Shown here in pieces: positions 47,440 through 56,731 of a stretch of DNA of 64,000 nt. The notes beneath the pieces are model-generated. The model was not told where the DNA came from. It ran no database searches and saw only the letters and a program-made list of their open reading frames with translations. Both the position numbers and the translations under genes were made by a program. Source of the DNA: Fusobacterium varium (GTDB lineage: Bacteria; Fusobacteriota; Fusobacteriia; Fusobacteriales; Fusobacteriaceae); assembly GCA_900637705.1 (NCBI GenBank), contig LR134390.1, positions 1 to 64,000 on the forward strand, given 5' to 3'. Each line of letters begins with the position of its first letter. Positions within the stretch are counted from its first letter, which is position 1.

Positions 47440-47697
47440 ATGGATTTTAACTTATTAAAGAATTATACGAGCTTCACAAAAGGAGTAACACTTTCAGAAG
47501 AAAGACTGAAAATCAGGGAAGAAGCAAAAGAATTTCTATATGAGTTAAAAAATGGAAATAAAACACTTCAAATATCTGAGGGATTGGATGTAATAACAGC
47601 AATGTTTAATTATCTATTTATGTTGGGACTTTCTGAAAAAGAGTTCCAGGAACACATAGATAAATTAGATAGATATAAAAAAGAAAAATACCAATAG
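47440..47697 (+). CDS. Hypothetical helical phage protein
   Basis: 85 residues, helical (LSEERLKIREEAKEFLYELKNG, EFQEHIDKLDRYKKEKYQ). Starts directly after the previous stop. Family not recognised. Confidence 0.6.
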   Translation: MDFNLLKNYTSFTKGVTLSEERLKIREEAKEFLYELKNGNKTLQISEGLDVITAMFNYLFMLGLSEKEFQEHIDKLDRYKKEKYQ

Positions 47698-47709
47698 GAG
47701 GATTTAATT

Positions 47710-48111
47710 ATGGAAATAAAAGTAACAGTAGACTTAGGAGAAAAAACAGCAGCACTATTAGAAACATTTATAACAGCATTATCAGGAAACAAGTCTGTTT
47801 CTACAGAAGCTCCAGCTTCTAAAACAACAATAAAGACACCAGCAACACAAGAAGTAAAAACAGAGATAAAACCAACAGCTCCAGTAGTAGAAACACAATC
47901 TACAGAAGCAGCAGTAGTACCAACAACAGCTCCAACTTATACACTTATAGAATTAGGAAATGCAGCAAAAGCAATATTGGATGCAGGAAATGTGGAAAAA
48001 TTAAAAGCTCTTTTAGCGGATCAGTTTGGAGTAAAAGCTTTAACAGAACTAGCTCCAGAAAGATATGGTGAGTTTGCTACAGCTATAAGAGCTATGGGGG
48101 CGAAAATATAA
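47710..48111 (+). CDS. Phage protein with Pro/Ala/Thr linker, adjacent to DUF2800
   Basis: 133 residues: N-terminal helix (~1-27), a Pro/Thr/Ala/Lys-rich low-complexity linker (~28-78) and a C-terminal helical domain (LIELGNAAKAILDAG, FGVKALTELAPERYGEFATAIRAMGAKI). Overlaps the next gene by one base. Similar genes precede DUF2800 nucleases in clostridial and bacillus phages; function unknown. Confidence 0.6.
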   Translation: MEIKVTVDLGEKTAALLETFITALSGNKSVSTEAPASKTTIKTPATQEVKTEIKPTAPVVETQSTEAAVVPTTAPTYTLIELGNAAKAILDAGNVEKLKALLADQFGVKALTELAPERYGEFATAIRAMGAKI

Positions 48112-49268
48112 TGGCTCATGCAATATTAAGTGCATCAGGTGCAAGCAGATGGATGGCCTGCACACCTAGTGCAAGATTAGAGGAACAGTTTCCAGATAGT
48201 ACATCAGAGTATGCAAAAGAAGGAACTTTGGCACATGAACTGTGTGAGCTAAAAGTCAGAAAAAATTTAATAGAACCAATGCATACAAGAACTTATAATT
48301 CTAAACTAAAAAAAATTAAAGAGCATGAATTGTGGCAGGATGAAATGGATAGACATACAGATACTTATTTAGAGTATATTCAAGGGTTGCTTCATTCATT
48401 TAGCTGTACTCCTGCTGTGATGGTAGAGAAGAAAGTGGATTTCAGTAGTTATGTACCTGATGGATTTGGTACAGCAGACTGCATTATTATTGCAGAGGGA
48501 GTTTTGCATGTAATAGATTTCAAATATGGTAAAGGGGTAGCTGTATCAGCAGAAAATAATTCACAAATGAAGCTTTATGGATTAGGAGCTTATTTAGAAT
48601 ATAGTTTTCTATATGCAATTGATAAAGTGAAAATGACTATAGTTCAGCCTAGATTGGATGAGGTTATATCAGAATATGAAATATCTGTAACTGAACTGAT
48701 GGAATGGGCGGAGGAAATAGTTAAACCTTTAGCAGAAAAAGCATATAAAGGAGAAGGAACATATATCGCTGGAAACCATTGCAAGTTTTGCAGGGCTAAA
48801 GCTACATGTAGAGAAAGAGCAAGAATGAATTTAGAAGTTGCTAAATTTGATTTTAAGGAGCCAGCACTTTTAAGTGATGAAGAAGTAGGGGAAGCATTAA
48901 AACAGGCACAGGATTTAGCTAAGTGGGCAGAGGATTTAAAAGATTATGCACTTGCTGAAAGTTTAAAGGGAAAACTTATTCCTGGATGGAAAGCTGTAGA
49001 AGGTAGAGGTTCAAGAGTATTTACTGATAATGAAGAAGCATTGAAAGTCTTAATGGGCAGTGGGATTGATGAAACAATGCTTTATGAAAGAAAACAATTA
49101 ACATTGGCTCAAATAGAAAAAGTACTAGGACCTAAACAGTTTAAAGAATTAGTAGGAAATATGGTAGAAAAATCACCAGGTAAACCTACATTAGTATTAG
49201 ATACAGATAAGAGAGAAGCTATATCAAATAAAACAACAGCAGTAGAAGATTTTAAGGAGGAGATATAA
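48111..49268 (+). CDS. DUF2800 PD-(D/E)XK nuclease (Cas4/AddB-like)
   Basis: 385 residues of a RecB-type nuclease. Seen: a Cys near the N-terminus (MACTPS, Cys17), the catalytic Asp123 (GTADC) and D-x-K at Asp136-Phe137-Lys138, then the cluster C224-x2-C227-x5-C233. The single N-terminal Cys with three C-terminal Cys matches the 4Fe-4S arrangement of AddB and Cas4. Opens the replication module, ahead of DUF2815 and the polymerase. Likely processes DNA ends. Confidence 0.85.
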   Translation: MAHAILSASGASRWMACTPSARLEEQFPDSTSEYAKEGTLAHELCELKVRKNLIEPMHTRTYNSKLKKIKEHELWQDEMDRHTDTYLEYIQGLLHSFSCTPAVMVEKKVDFSSYVPDGFGTADCIIIAEGVLHVIDFKYGKGVAVSAENNSQMKLYGLGAYLEYSFLYAIDKVKMTIVQPRLDEVISEYEISVTELMEWAEEIVKPLAEKAYKGEGTYIAGNHCKFCRAKATCRERARMNLEVAKFDFKEPALLSDEEVGEALKQAQDLAKWAEDLKDYALAESLKGKLIPGWKAVEGRGSRVFTDNEEALKVLMGSGIDETMLYERKQLTLAQIEKVLGPKQFKELVGNMVEKSPGKPTLVLDTDKREAISNKTTAVEDFKEEI

Positions 49269-49847
49269 ATGGCAGTAATTAATACAAAAGTAGTAACAGG
49301 AAAAGTGAGATTAAGTTTTGTACATGTTTTTAAACCTTATGCACCAACACCAGATCAAGAAGAGAAATATAGTGTAACAGTTTTAGTTCCTAAGTCAGAT
49401 ACAGTTACTAAGGCTAAAATAGATGCAGCAATACAGTTGGCAACTGAACAAGGGGTAGCTAGTAAGTGGAATGGGGTAAAACCTCCAAAAATAGCAATAC
49501 CTATATATGATGGTGATGGAGTAAAACCATCTGATGGAATGCCTTTTGGGGATGAATGTAAAGGACATTGGGTTTTTACAGCAAGTGCTAAAAAGGATTA
49601 TCCACCACAAGTAGTAGATGCTCAAGTAAATGCTATTTTAAATCAATCTGAGGTATATAGTGGTATTTATGGAAGAGTATCAGTTAACTTTTTTCCATAT
49701 GCATTTGCAGGAAAAAAAGGTATAGGAGTAGGGCTTAACAATGTTCAAAAACTTATGGATGGAGAACCATTAAGTGGAAGAGCTAATGCAGCAGAAGATT
49801 TTGGAACACCTGTAGAAGTGGATCCAATTACAGGGCAACCAATATAA
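49269..49847 (+). CDS. DUF2815 ssDNA-binding-like phage protein
   Basis: 192 residues starting INTKVVTGKVRLSFVHVF. It is the DUF2815 family found next to phage family A polymerases, and the fold is thought to be related to single-stranded DNA-binding proteins such as T7 gp2.5. It is immediately after DUF2800. A GC-rich hairpin (GGCGGTCA/TGGCCGCC, ~49860-49883) lies in the gap to the next gene. Confidence 0.8.
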   Translation: MAVINTKVVTGKVRLSFVHVFKPYAPTPDQEEKYSVTVLVPKSDTVTKAKIDAAIQLATEQGVASKWNGVKPPKIAIPIYDGDGVKPSDGMPFGDECKGHWVFTASAKKDYPPQVVDAQVNAILNQSEVYSGIYGRVSVNFFPYAFAGKKGIGVGLNNVQKLMDGEPLSGRANAAEDFGTPVEVDPITGQPI

Positions 49848-49905
49848 ATTAAAAATACAGGGCGGTCATATTTGATGGCCGCCTAATTTATAAGAGGTGT
49901 TGGAA

Positions 49906-50028
49906 ATGAAGATATATAGTTGTGAACATTGTGGAAGTGAAGTAATAGTATCTGATAATTTAATTAAATGTAGCAGTTGTGATACTGAATTTTATGATAC
50001 TGATGGACTTTCTTATGAGGTGGTGTAA
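49906..50028 (+). CDS. 40-aa zinc-ribbon phage protein
   Basis: Starts MKIYSCEHCGSEV, with CEHC and CSSC making a four-Cys zinc ribbon. The TAATG overlap with the polymerase start (shared at 50028) shows it belongs to the operon. Ribosome site AGAGGTGTTGG. Confidence 0.75.
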   Translation: MKIYSCEHCGSEVIVSDNLIKCSSCDTEFYDTDGLSYEVV

Positions 50029-52001
50029 TGAAACATTTAAGTATAGATATAGAAACATACAGCAGTGTAGATATTAAAAAAGCAGGAATGTATAAATACG
50101 CATTATCAGATGATTTCCAAATACTTCTATTTGCTTATTCAATAGATTTTGGAGAGGTAAAAATAATAGACTTGGCCAAGGGTGAAATTCTTCCAGAAGT
50201 TATTATAGAAGCTCTTAATGATAAAAATATAATAAAGCATGCATACAATGCACCATTTGAATGGTGGTGTCTTAATCAAGCAGGATATAAAACAAGCATT
50301 GAACAATGGAGAGATACTATGTTCCACGGGCTTTACTGTGGCTATACAGCAGGATTAGGAGCTACAGGAGCAGCAATTGGATTACCGCAAGATAAGAAAA
50401 AAGATACAACAGGAAAAGCATTAATAAAGTTATTCTGTGTTCCTTGCAAGCCTACTAAAAAGAATGGTGGAAGGCTGAGAAACTTACCACACCATGAACC
50501 TGAGAAATGGGAATTATTTAAAAATTACTGCATCCAGGATGTAGTGACTGAAACTGAAATATATAAAAGATTAAGTAACTTTCCAGTACCACAGGAGGAA
50601 CAGGAATTGTGGGTATTAGACCAGAAAATAAATGCTTATGGTGTGAAGATAGATACAGAGCTTGTAAAAGGGGCATTAAGTATAAATGATATTGTGACAG
50701 CTGAACTTACAGAAGAAGCTATACAAGTAACAGGTCTTGATAACCCTAACAGTGCAGCTCAATTAGGAAAGTGGTTAAAAGAAAAAACTGGCCAAGATAT
50801 AGAAAACCTTCAAAAAGGAACTGTATCAGAGCTTATAGGGAGTTTAGAAGATAAAGAAGCAGTAAGAGTATTAGAAATACGCCAGGAGCTTGCTAAAACC
50901 AGTATAAAGAAGTATGTGGCCATGGAAGAAGCAATATGTCCTGATGGAAGAATAAGAGGACTATTACAATTTTATGGAGCCAACAGGACAGGAAGATGGG
51001 CAGGTAGATTAGTCCAAGTTCAGAATTTACCTAGAAATTATTTAGAAACTTTAGATTATGCAAGAGAGATAGTAAAAAGCCAGGATGCTGATTTTTTAAA
51101 ATTAGTATATGGAAATGTATCTGATACTTTAAGCCAGCTTATAAGAACAGCTTTTGTACCATCAGAGGGACATAAATTTGTAGTAGCAGACTTTAGTGCC
51201 ATTGAGGCAAGAGTTATAGCATGGCTAGCGGGGGAACAGTGGAGACAGGAAGTATTTGCCACACATGGAAAAATCTATGAAGCATCAGCAAGTCAAATGT
51301 TTGGAGTACCTATAGAACTGATTAAAAAAGGTAATCCTGAGTATGCATTAAGACAAAAAGGAAAAGTAGCAGAACTAGCACTGGGATATGGTGGAAGCTC
51401 AGGTGCACTTATAGCCATGGGCGCACTAGATATGGGGTTAGAAGAAAAAGAACTACCAGATGTAGTAAGAAGATGGAGAAATGCAAATAAAAGGATAACA
51501 GATTTATGGTATGGGATAGAAAATGCAGTTATAAAGCTTATGGAAACAGGAGAAACCCAAGGCTTGAAAGGGATTATTTTCAGTAGGGAAATAGATCTTA
51601 TTTATGACCAAGATTTTCTGACTATAAAACTTCCATCAGGAAGAAAGCTTTATTATCCAAAACCACATTTAAAAGAGAATAGATTTGGCAGTAATGCATT
51701 ACATTATTTTGGAGTTAACCAAACTACTAAAAAATGGGAAGTGCAAGAAACATATGGCGGAAAACTTGTGGAGAATATAGTACAGGCAATATCAAGAGAT
51801 TGCTTGGCAGTAACTTTAAAGAGATTAGAAACTGAAGGGCTGCAAACTGTTATGCATATCCATGATGAAGCAGTAATAGATGCAGATCCTAATGTTGATT
51901 TAAATAAAGTATGTGAATTAATGGGGCAACCTATAGAGTGGGCTCCTGGATTATTATTAAAGGCTGCTGGATTTGAAAGTGGTTATTATATGAAAGACTA
52001 G
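50028..52001 (+). CDS. Phage family A DNA polymerase with 3'-5' exonuclease
   Basis: 657 residues. Seen: exonuclease D-x-E (Asp7, Glu9 in SIDIETYS), polymerase motif A with Asp388 (VVADFSAIEARV), motif B (RQKGKVAELALGYGG) and motif C His612-Asp613-Glu614 (HIHDEAVID). All catalytic residues are present. This is the clade of phage polymerases that travels with DUF2815 and DUF2800. It should replicate the phage chromosome. Confidence 0.94.
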   Translation: MKHLSIDIETYSSVDIKKAGMYKYALSDDFQILLFAYSIDFGEVKIIDLAKGEILPEVIIEALNDKNIIKHAYNAPFEWWCLNQAGYKTSIEQWRDTMFHGLYCGYTAGLGATGAAIGLPQDKKKDTTGKALIKLFCVPCKPTKKNGGRLRNLPHHEPEKWELFKNYCIQDVVTETEIYKRLSNFPVPQEEQELWVLDQKINAYGVKIDTELVKGALSINDIVTAELTEEAIQVTGLDNPNSAAQLGKWLKEKTGQDIENLQKGTVSELIGSLEDKEAVRVLEIRQELAKTSIKKYVAMEEAICPDGRIRGLLQFYGANRTGRWAGRLVQVQNLPRNYLETLDYAREIVKSQDADFLKLVYGNVSDTLSQLIRTAFVPSEGHKFVVADFSAIEARVIAWLAGEQWRQEVFATHGKIYEASASQMFGVPIELIKKGNPEYALRQKGKVAELALGYGGSSGALIAMGALDMGLEEKELPDVVRRWRNANKRITDLWYGIENAVIKLMETGETQGLKGIIFSREIDLIYDQDFLTIKLPSGRKLYYPKPHLKENRFGSNALHYFGVNQTTKKWEVQETYGGKLVENIVQAISRDCLAVTLKRLETEGLQTVMHIHDEAVIDADPNVDLNKVCELMGQPIEWAPGLLLKAAGFESGYYMKD

Positions 52002-52011
52002 AGGTGTAATT

Positions 52012-52283
52012 ATGGCTGAAACTTATAAAAAGATGGGTATGTTTATACAAAATCAAATAAAAGAATGGTGTTTACTCCAGAATTACATTATAACCATAAA
52101 AAACCTTGGAAAGTAAAAGATTTAATATATTTATGTGGCATGTGGGAGAGAAGGCAAAAAGGAATGAGAAGCAAAGATATTGCTCTTTGTTTAGGTAGAA
52201 CACTTGGAACATGCGCTAGTAAAGTAACATCATTAAAGAAAGTTGGAGAGTATAAAAGTTATGCAGATAAATTTAATGACTAA
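52012..52283 (+). CDS. Phage HTH-like protein after polymerase (one apparent frameshift)
   Basis: 90 residues when rejoined: the A5 run 52027-52031 with one more A gives MAETYKKDGYVYTKSNKRMVFTPELHYNHKKPW (blocks KKDGYVYTKSNKR and FTPELHYNH), then the helix-turn-helix part MRSKDIALCLGRTLGTCASKVTSLKK, similar to small SANT/Myb-like phage proteins. Function unknown; placed in the replication module. Confidence 0.6.
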
Positions 52284-52300
52284 GAAAGGAGGTGGCCAAG

Positions 52301-54694
52301 TTGAAATTTGATAGAGAAATAACCATCAGTTCAGCTGGTAGCAGGTTTGCTGTGATATGGACCAAGCAGAAAATATACTGGTCAGAGTTGATAGAAAAGT
52401 TAAAAACACCAGTAAGATCTCCTGAAACTTTGGAGGAATATTTAAAATATCCAAAGAGTAAACAGGATAATTTAAAAGATGTAGGGGGATTTGTTGGTGG
52501 AGAACTTATAGATAATAATAGAAAAAAAGGAGCATCAGGAAGAGACATAATAGCGCTAGACTTAGATAATATTGAAGCAGGGCAAACACAAGAAGTATTA
52601 AAGAAGATTGGTGGATTAGGGTGTGCTTATGCTGTGTATTCAACTAGAAAACATAGTGATTACAAACCTAGATTAAGAATACTTATTCCAGGGGATAGAA
52701 CATTAACTCCTGATGAGTATGAGCCAGCAGCAAGAAAACTAGCAAGTATGATAGGGATTGCATTATGCGACCCTACTACCTTTCAAGTGACTAGATTAAT
52801 GTATTGGCCAAGCTGTAGCATTGATAGCAGCTATGTGTATGCATATGAAGATAAAGCCTTTTTAAATGTAGATGGGATACTTGGAATGTATAAAGACTGG
52901 CAGGATGTGGCAGAATGGCCACAAGTTCCAGGAAGTGAAAAAACAATTGCCAGTTTAAGAAAAAAACAAGAAAATCCATTAGAGAAAACTGGGATAATAG
53001 GGGCATTTTGTAGGAGCTATACAATAATTGAAGCAATAGAAAAATTTATTCCTGATGCATATGAGATACATGAGAATAGCGATAGATTGACTTTTACAGG
53101 TGGAAGTACATTTGGTGGAGCTATTTTATATGAGGATGGGTTATTTCTATACAGCCATCATGCAACTGATCCAGCTAGTATGAAACTTTGCAATGCTTTT
53201 GATCTTGTAAGACTTCATAAGTTTAAAGACTTGGATGATGAAGCTAAGGAAGGAACACCAACAGCAAAATTACCAAGTTTTACAGCTATGAATAAATTAA
53301 TGTTAAAAGATGAAAAAGTTATAAAGATACTAGATAAAGAAAGAAGCGAAAGTGTAAAAAATGATTTCTATGATTTGGATCCAGAAGATGGAGAAGAAAT
53401 AGAATGGATGAAAAAATTAAAAAGAAATGAGAATTCAGGACAGATAGAGAAAACTAGAGAAAATATATCGATAATACTTGAAAACGACTTACAGCTAAAA
53501 GGAAAGATGGTATATGATGAATTCTCAAATAGAGGAATAGTAACAGGAGCTTTACCCTGGAATAAAACTGATGAAGAAAGATTATGGAAAGATGTAGATG
53601 ATGCAGAGTTAAGAACTTATTTAGAAACAGTTTACAGAATTACTGGAGATAAGAAAATTGATGATGTACTTCTTGCATATTGTCACAAATACAAAATAAA
53701 TAAAGTTAAAAAATATCTTGAAGAGCTTAAATGGGATGGAGTTAAGAGAGTAGATACTTTATTACACGATTATTTAGGAGCTGAAAATAATGTATATACT
53801 CAAGAAGTAATGAGAAAATCAATGGTAGCAGCAGTAGCAAGGGCAATGGGATTATATGTTAAATGGGACCAGATGCCTATACTCTCAGGGCCACAAGGAA
53901 TTGGAAAGAGTACTTTTTTAAGAATGCTTGGTAAAAATTGGTTTTCAGATAGTTTACAAACATTTGAGGGTAAAGATGCAAGTGAGACTATCCAGGGAAC
54001 ATGGATAAATGAAATAGGTGAGCTTGCATCTATGAATAGGAGTGAATTAAATTCCGTAAAACTCTTTTTAAGTAAAGTGGAGGATATATTCAGAGAAGCT
54101 TATGGAAGAAGAACAGAAAAATTTCCTAGAAGGTGTATATTCTTTGGAACTACAAACAGCAGCGATTTTTTAAGAGATAGTACTGGTGATAGAAGATTTT
54201 GGCCTGTAGATGTGGGAATAGTAAGTCCTCAAAAATCAGTATTTAAGGAATTGGGAGTTGAAGTAGATCAGTTGTGGGCTGAAGCATTTTGCTACTGGCA
54301 ATTAGGGGAAGACTTGCTTTTATCTGTGGAAGCACAAAAGATTGCAGAGGAAGAGCAAAAAGCACATAAAGAAACAAACTCTTTAGAAGGGCTAATAGAA
54401 GTATTTTTAGAAAAAGAAATTCCTGAAAATTGGAATACTTTGGATATAAATTATAGAAAAGCAATAATGAGTGGAGATTTTACACAAGAAAATGCAAAAA
54501 CAATAAAGAGAACTAAAGTATGTGCTTTAGAAATATGGGTTGAATGTTTAAAAGGGGATCCTAAAAATATTCAAAGAAGAAATTCTATGGAGATAAATGC
54601 AATTGTGGCGGGCCTAGAAAATTGGCAAAAATGTAAATCTTTTTTAAGATTCGGACCTTATGGAACACAAAGAGGGTTTATAAGAAAAGGGTAA
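52301..54694 (+). CDS. VapE-type primase-helicase (virulence-associated E family)
   Basis: 797 residues from TTG 52301; an in-frame GTG at 52292 is overlapped by the ribosome site AAAGGAGGT, so the TTG is the better start. Seen: an N-terminal primase-like domain (DIIALDLDNIEAGQ, YAVYSTRKHSDYKPRLRI; ~40-200) and a C-terminal VirE/D5-like helicase with Walker A GPQGIGKS (530-537), Walker B region WINEIGELASM, and FFGTTNSSDFLRD sensor. It probably starts and unwinds phage replication. Confidence 0.9.
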   Translation: MKFDREITISSAGSRFAVIWTKQKIYWSELIEKLKTPVRSPETLEEYLKYPKSKQDNLKDVGGFVGGELIDNNRKKGASGRDIIALDLDNIEAGQTQEVLKKIGGLGCAYAVYSTRKHSDYKPRLRILIPGDRTLTPDEYEPAARKLASMIGIALCDPTTFQVTRLMYWPSCSIDSSYVYAYEDKAFLNVDGILGMYKDWQDVAEWPQVPGSEKTIASLRKKQENPLEKTGIIGAFCRSYTIIEAIEKFIPDAYEIHENSDRLTFTGGSTFGGAILYEDGLFLYSHHATDPASMKLCNAFDLVRLHKFKDLDDEAKEGTPTAKLPSFTAMNKLMLKDEKVIKILDKERSESVKNDFYDLDPEDGEEIEWMKKLKRNENSGQIEKTRENISIILENDLQLKGKMVYDEFSNRGIVTGALPWNKTDEERLWKDVDDAELRTYLETVYRITGDKKIDDVLLAYCHKYKINKVKKYLEELKWDGVKRVDTLLHDYLGAENNVYTQEVMRKSMVAAVARAMGLYVKWDQMPILSGPQGIGKSTFLRMLGKNWFSDSLQTFEGKDASETIQGTWINEIGELASMNRSELNSVKLFLSKVEDIFREAYGRRTEKFPRRCIFFGTTNSSDFLRDSTGDRRFWPVDVGIVSPQKSVFKELGVEVDQLWAEAFCYWQLGEDLLLSVEAQKIAEEEQKAHKETNSLEGLIEVFLEKEIPENWNTLDINYRKAIMSGDFTQENAKTIKRTKVCALEIWVECLKGDPKNIQRRNSMEINAIVAGLENWQKCKSFLRFGPYGTQRGFIRKG

Positions 54695-55046
54695 ACAAAG
54701 ATTTATTTTTTACTATAATACGGACACTTTTAAGAAGAAGTACCGCCAAGCATAGACGAAAAAGTGGAATTTTTGAAAGTTTGTTTACCCCTCTGAGTAA
54801 ACATAGAAAAATCAATGTTTCCTACTTTGTTTATGGGTTTGTTTACCCTAAAACTTAGAATTTATGATACTTTCATATATTAAGTAAACATAGTAAACAT
54901 AATTTTATATATATAATATAAAATATATAAATTATAGGGTGTATAGGTGTATATTTCGCCTATACACATACATATACGCCATGATTATATATGTCTATAC
55001 GCGTACATGTGACCTTTGTTTATCTTTAAAATTTTAGGAGAAAAAT
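54695..55046. other. 352-bp noncoding region with GTAAAC repeats: candidate replication origin
   Basis: Between the helicase and VRR-NUC genes. GTAAAC or its complement GTTTAC occurs six times (54691, 54783, 54797, 54841, 54884, 54893), the first overlapping the helicase stop. Two (54783-54802) face each other around 8 bp. A 9-bp dyad GTGTATAGG/CCTATACAC lies at 54939-54967 in an AT-rich stretch. This resembles an iteron-type origin near replication genes, but function is inferred. Confidence 0.5.
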
Positions 55047-55340
55047 ATGAGAGAAAAAGAAATAGAAAAATACTTGAGAGAAGAAATTAAAAAGCTAGGA
55101 GGGATAGCATATAAATTTACAAGTCCAGGTAATTCAGGAGTACCAGACAGATTGGTTTTGTTACCGTGTGGAGTAGTGGCTTTTGTGGAACTTAAAGCAC
55201 CTGGAGGAAAGACAACAGCTATCCAAGACAGGCAAATAGCAAGAATACAGAAATTAGACTTTGATGTATATATCGTAGATTCAAAATTCAAAGTAGATTG
55301 CTTTATACAAGATATGCAAAGAAGAATAGGGGATTACTAA
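55047..55340 (+). CDS. VRR-NUC nuclease
   Basis: 97 residues. Seen: REIKKLGGIAYKFTSPGNSGVPDRL (block SPGNSGVPDRL) and FVELKAPGGKTTAIQDRQ, the VRR-NUC core with Asp (PDRL) and E-x-K (ELK). Holliday-junction or flap nuclease, standalone phage type, matching the replication module. Ribosome site TAGGAG. Confidence 0.88.
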   Translation: MREKEIEKYLREEIKKLGGIAYKFTSPGNSGVPDRLVLLPCGVVAFVELKAPGGKTTAIQDRQIARIQKLDFDVYIVDSKFKVDCFIQDMQRRIGDY

Positions 55341-55355
55341 AAGGAGGTAGTGCTA

Positions 55356-56729
55356 ATGAAATTCATACCTCATGGGTATCAGCAATACTGCATAGACAGA
55401 ATGCTGACTGATGATAAATTAGGGCTTATGTTAGATATGGGACTTGGAAAAACAGTTATAACATTATCAGCTATAGCAGATCTTAGGTTCAATAGATTTT
55501 TAATAAATAAAGTCCTGGTAATAGCACCCAAGAAAGTGGCAGAAGCTACGTGGAGTAAAGAAGCAGAAAAATGGGACCATTTGAAATTGCTTAGAATAGT
55601 GCCGATATTAGGGAGCAGCCAAAAAAGAATAAAAGCTTTAAATACGCCAGGAGACATCTACGTCATAAACAGAGAGAATGTAGTGTGGTTGGTTGAATAT
55701 ACGAGAAATAACTGGCCATTTGATATGGTTGTAGTGGATGAATTCAGTAGTTTTAAATCACATCAAGCCAAAAGATTTAAAGCACTTACTTGGGTAAGAA
55801 AGCATATACAAAGATTTGTAGGACTTACAGGAACACCTACACCAAATGGATTAATGGATTTGTGGGCACAGATTTATTTACTAGACCAGGGAGAAAGATT
55901 AGGAAAATTTATAAGTCACTACAGAGAAAGATATTTTGACCCTGGACAAAGAGATAGAAATGTAATATTCAAATATGATCTCAAAGAAGGAGCAGCAGAA
56001 AGTATTCAGGAAAAGATATCAGATATCTGTATCAGTATGAAAGCAGAAGACTATCTACAACTGCCTGATATCACTTTTAACAATGTTCCAGTAGTTTTAG
56101 ATAGTAAAGCTATGAAAGAGTATGAAGAACTTGAAAAAAAGATGATCCTGGAGCTTGAGGACAAGACAATAGATGTCACATCAGCAGCAGCTTTATCAAA
56201 TAAACTTATGCAGCTGGCCAATGGTGCCATCTATGATGAGAATAGGGGAATACATGAAGTACACAACTGTAAGATAGAAGCTTTTATGGAACTTATAGAA
56301 AAACTTAATGGAAAAGCAGCCTTAGTATTTTATAACTTTCAACATGACCTTGCAAGGTTGCAGGAAGCCTTAAAGAAAACAGGGTTAAAAGTAAGGATAC
56401 TTAAAACAGTTGAGGACCAGGATGCATGGAATAAAAAAGAAATAGATATATTGCTTACACATCCAGCAAGCAGTGCCTATGGACTTAATCTACAAGAGGG
56501 TGGAAACCATGTTATATGGTTTGGCCTTAACTGGAGCTTGGAATTATATCAGCAGGCTAATAAGAGATTACACAGACAAGGACAGAAAGAGAAAGTTATA
56601 GTTCACCATTTAGTAGTTCAGGACACAAGAGATGAGGATGTAATAAAAGCACTGAATACTAAAGGAGATGTTCAAGAAGCGCTATTAGAAAGTTTGAAAG
56701 TAAGAATAGACAAATATAGGAGGAAATAA
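55356..56729 (+). CDS. SNF2-family phage helicase
   Basis: 457 residues from ATG 55356 (AAGGAGG eight bases upstream); a GTG at 55350 is too close. Seen: Walker A GLGKT (Lys32), motif II DEFSSFK, motif III GLTGTPTPNG, the C-terminal lobe with SAYGLNLQEGG and motif VI QANKRLHRQGQ. DNA translocase of the phage replication or repair module, two bases before the clamp-like gene. Confidence 0.92.
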   Translation: MKFIPHGYQQYCIDRMLTDDKLGLMLDMGLGKTVITLSAIADLRFNRFLINKVLVIAPKKVAEATWSKEAEKWDHLKLLRIVPILGSSQKRIKALNTPGDIYVINRENVVWLVEYTRNNWPFDMVVVDEFSSFKSHQAKRFKALTWVRKHIQRFVGLTGTPTPNGLMDLWAQIYLLDQGERLGKFISHYRERYFDPGQRDRNVIFKYDLKEGAAESIQEKISDICISMKAEDYLQLPDITFNNVPVVLDSKAMKEYEELEKKMILELEDKTIDVTSAAALSNKLMQLANGAIYDENRGIHEVHNCKIEAFMELIEKLNGKAALVFYNFQHDLARLQEALKKTGLKVRILKTVEDQDAWNKKEIDILLTHPASSAYGLNLQEGGNHVIWFGLNWSLELYQQANKRLHRQGQKEKVIVHHLVVQDTRDEDVIKALNTKGDVQEALLESLKVRIDKYRRK

Positions 56730-56731
56730 TA

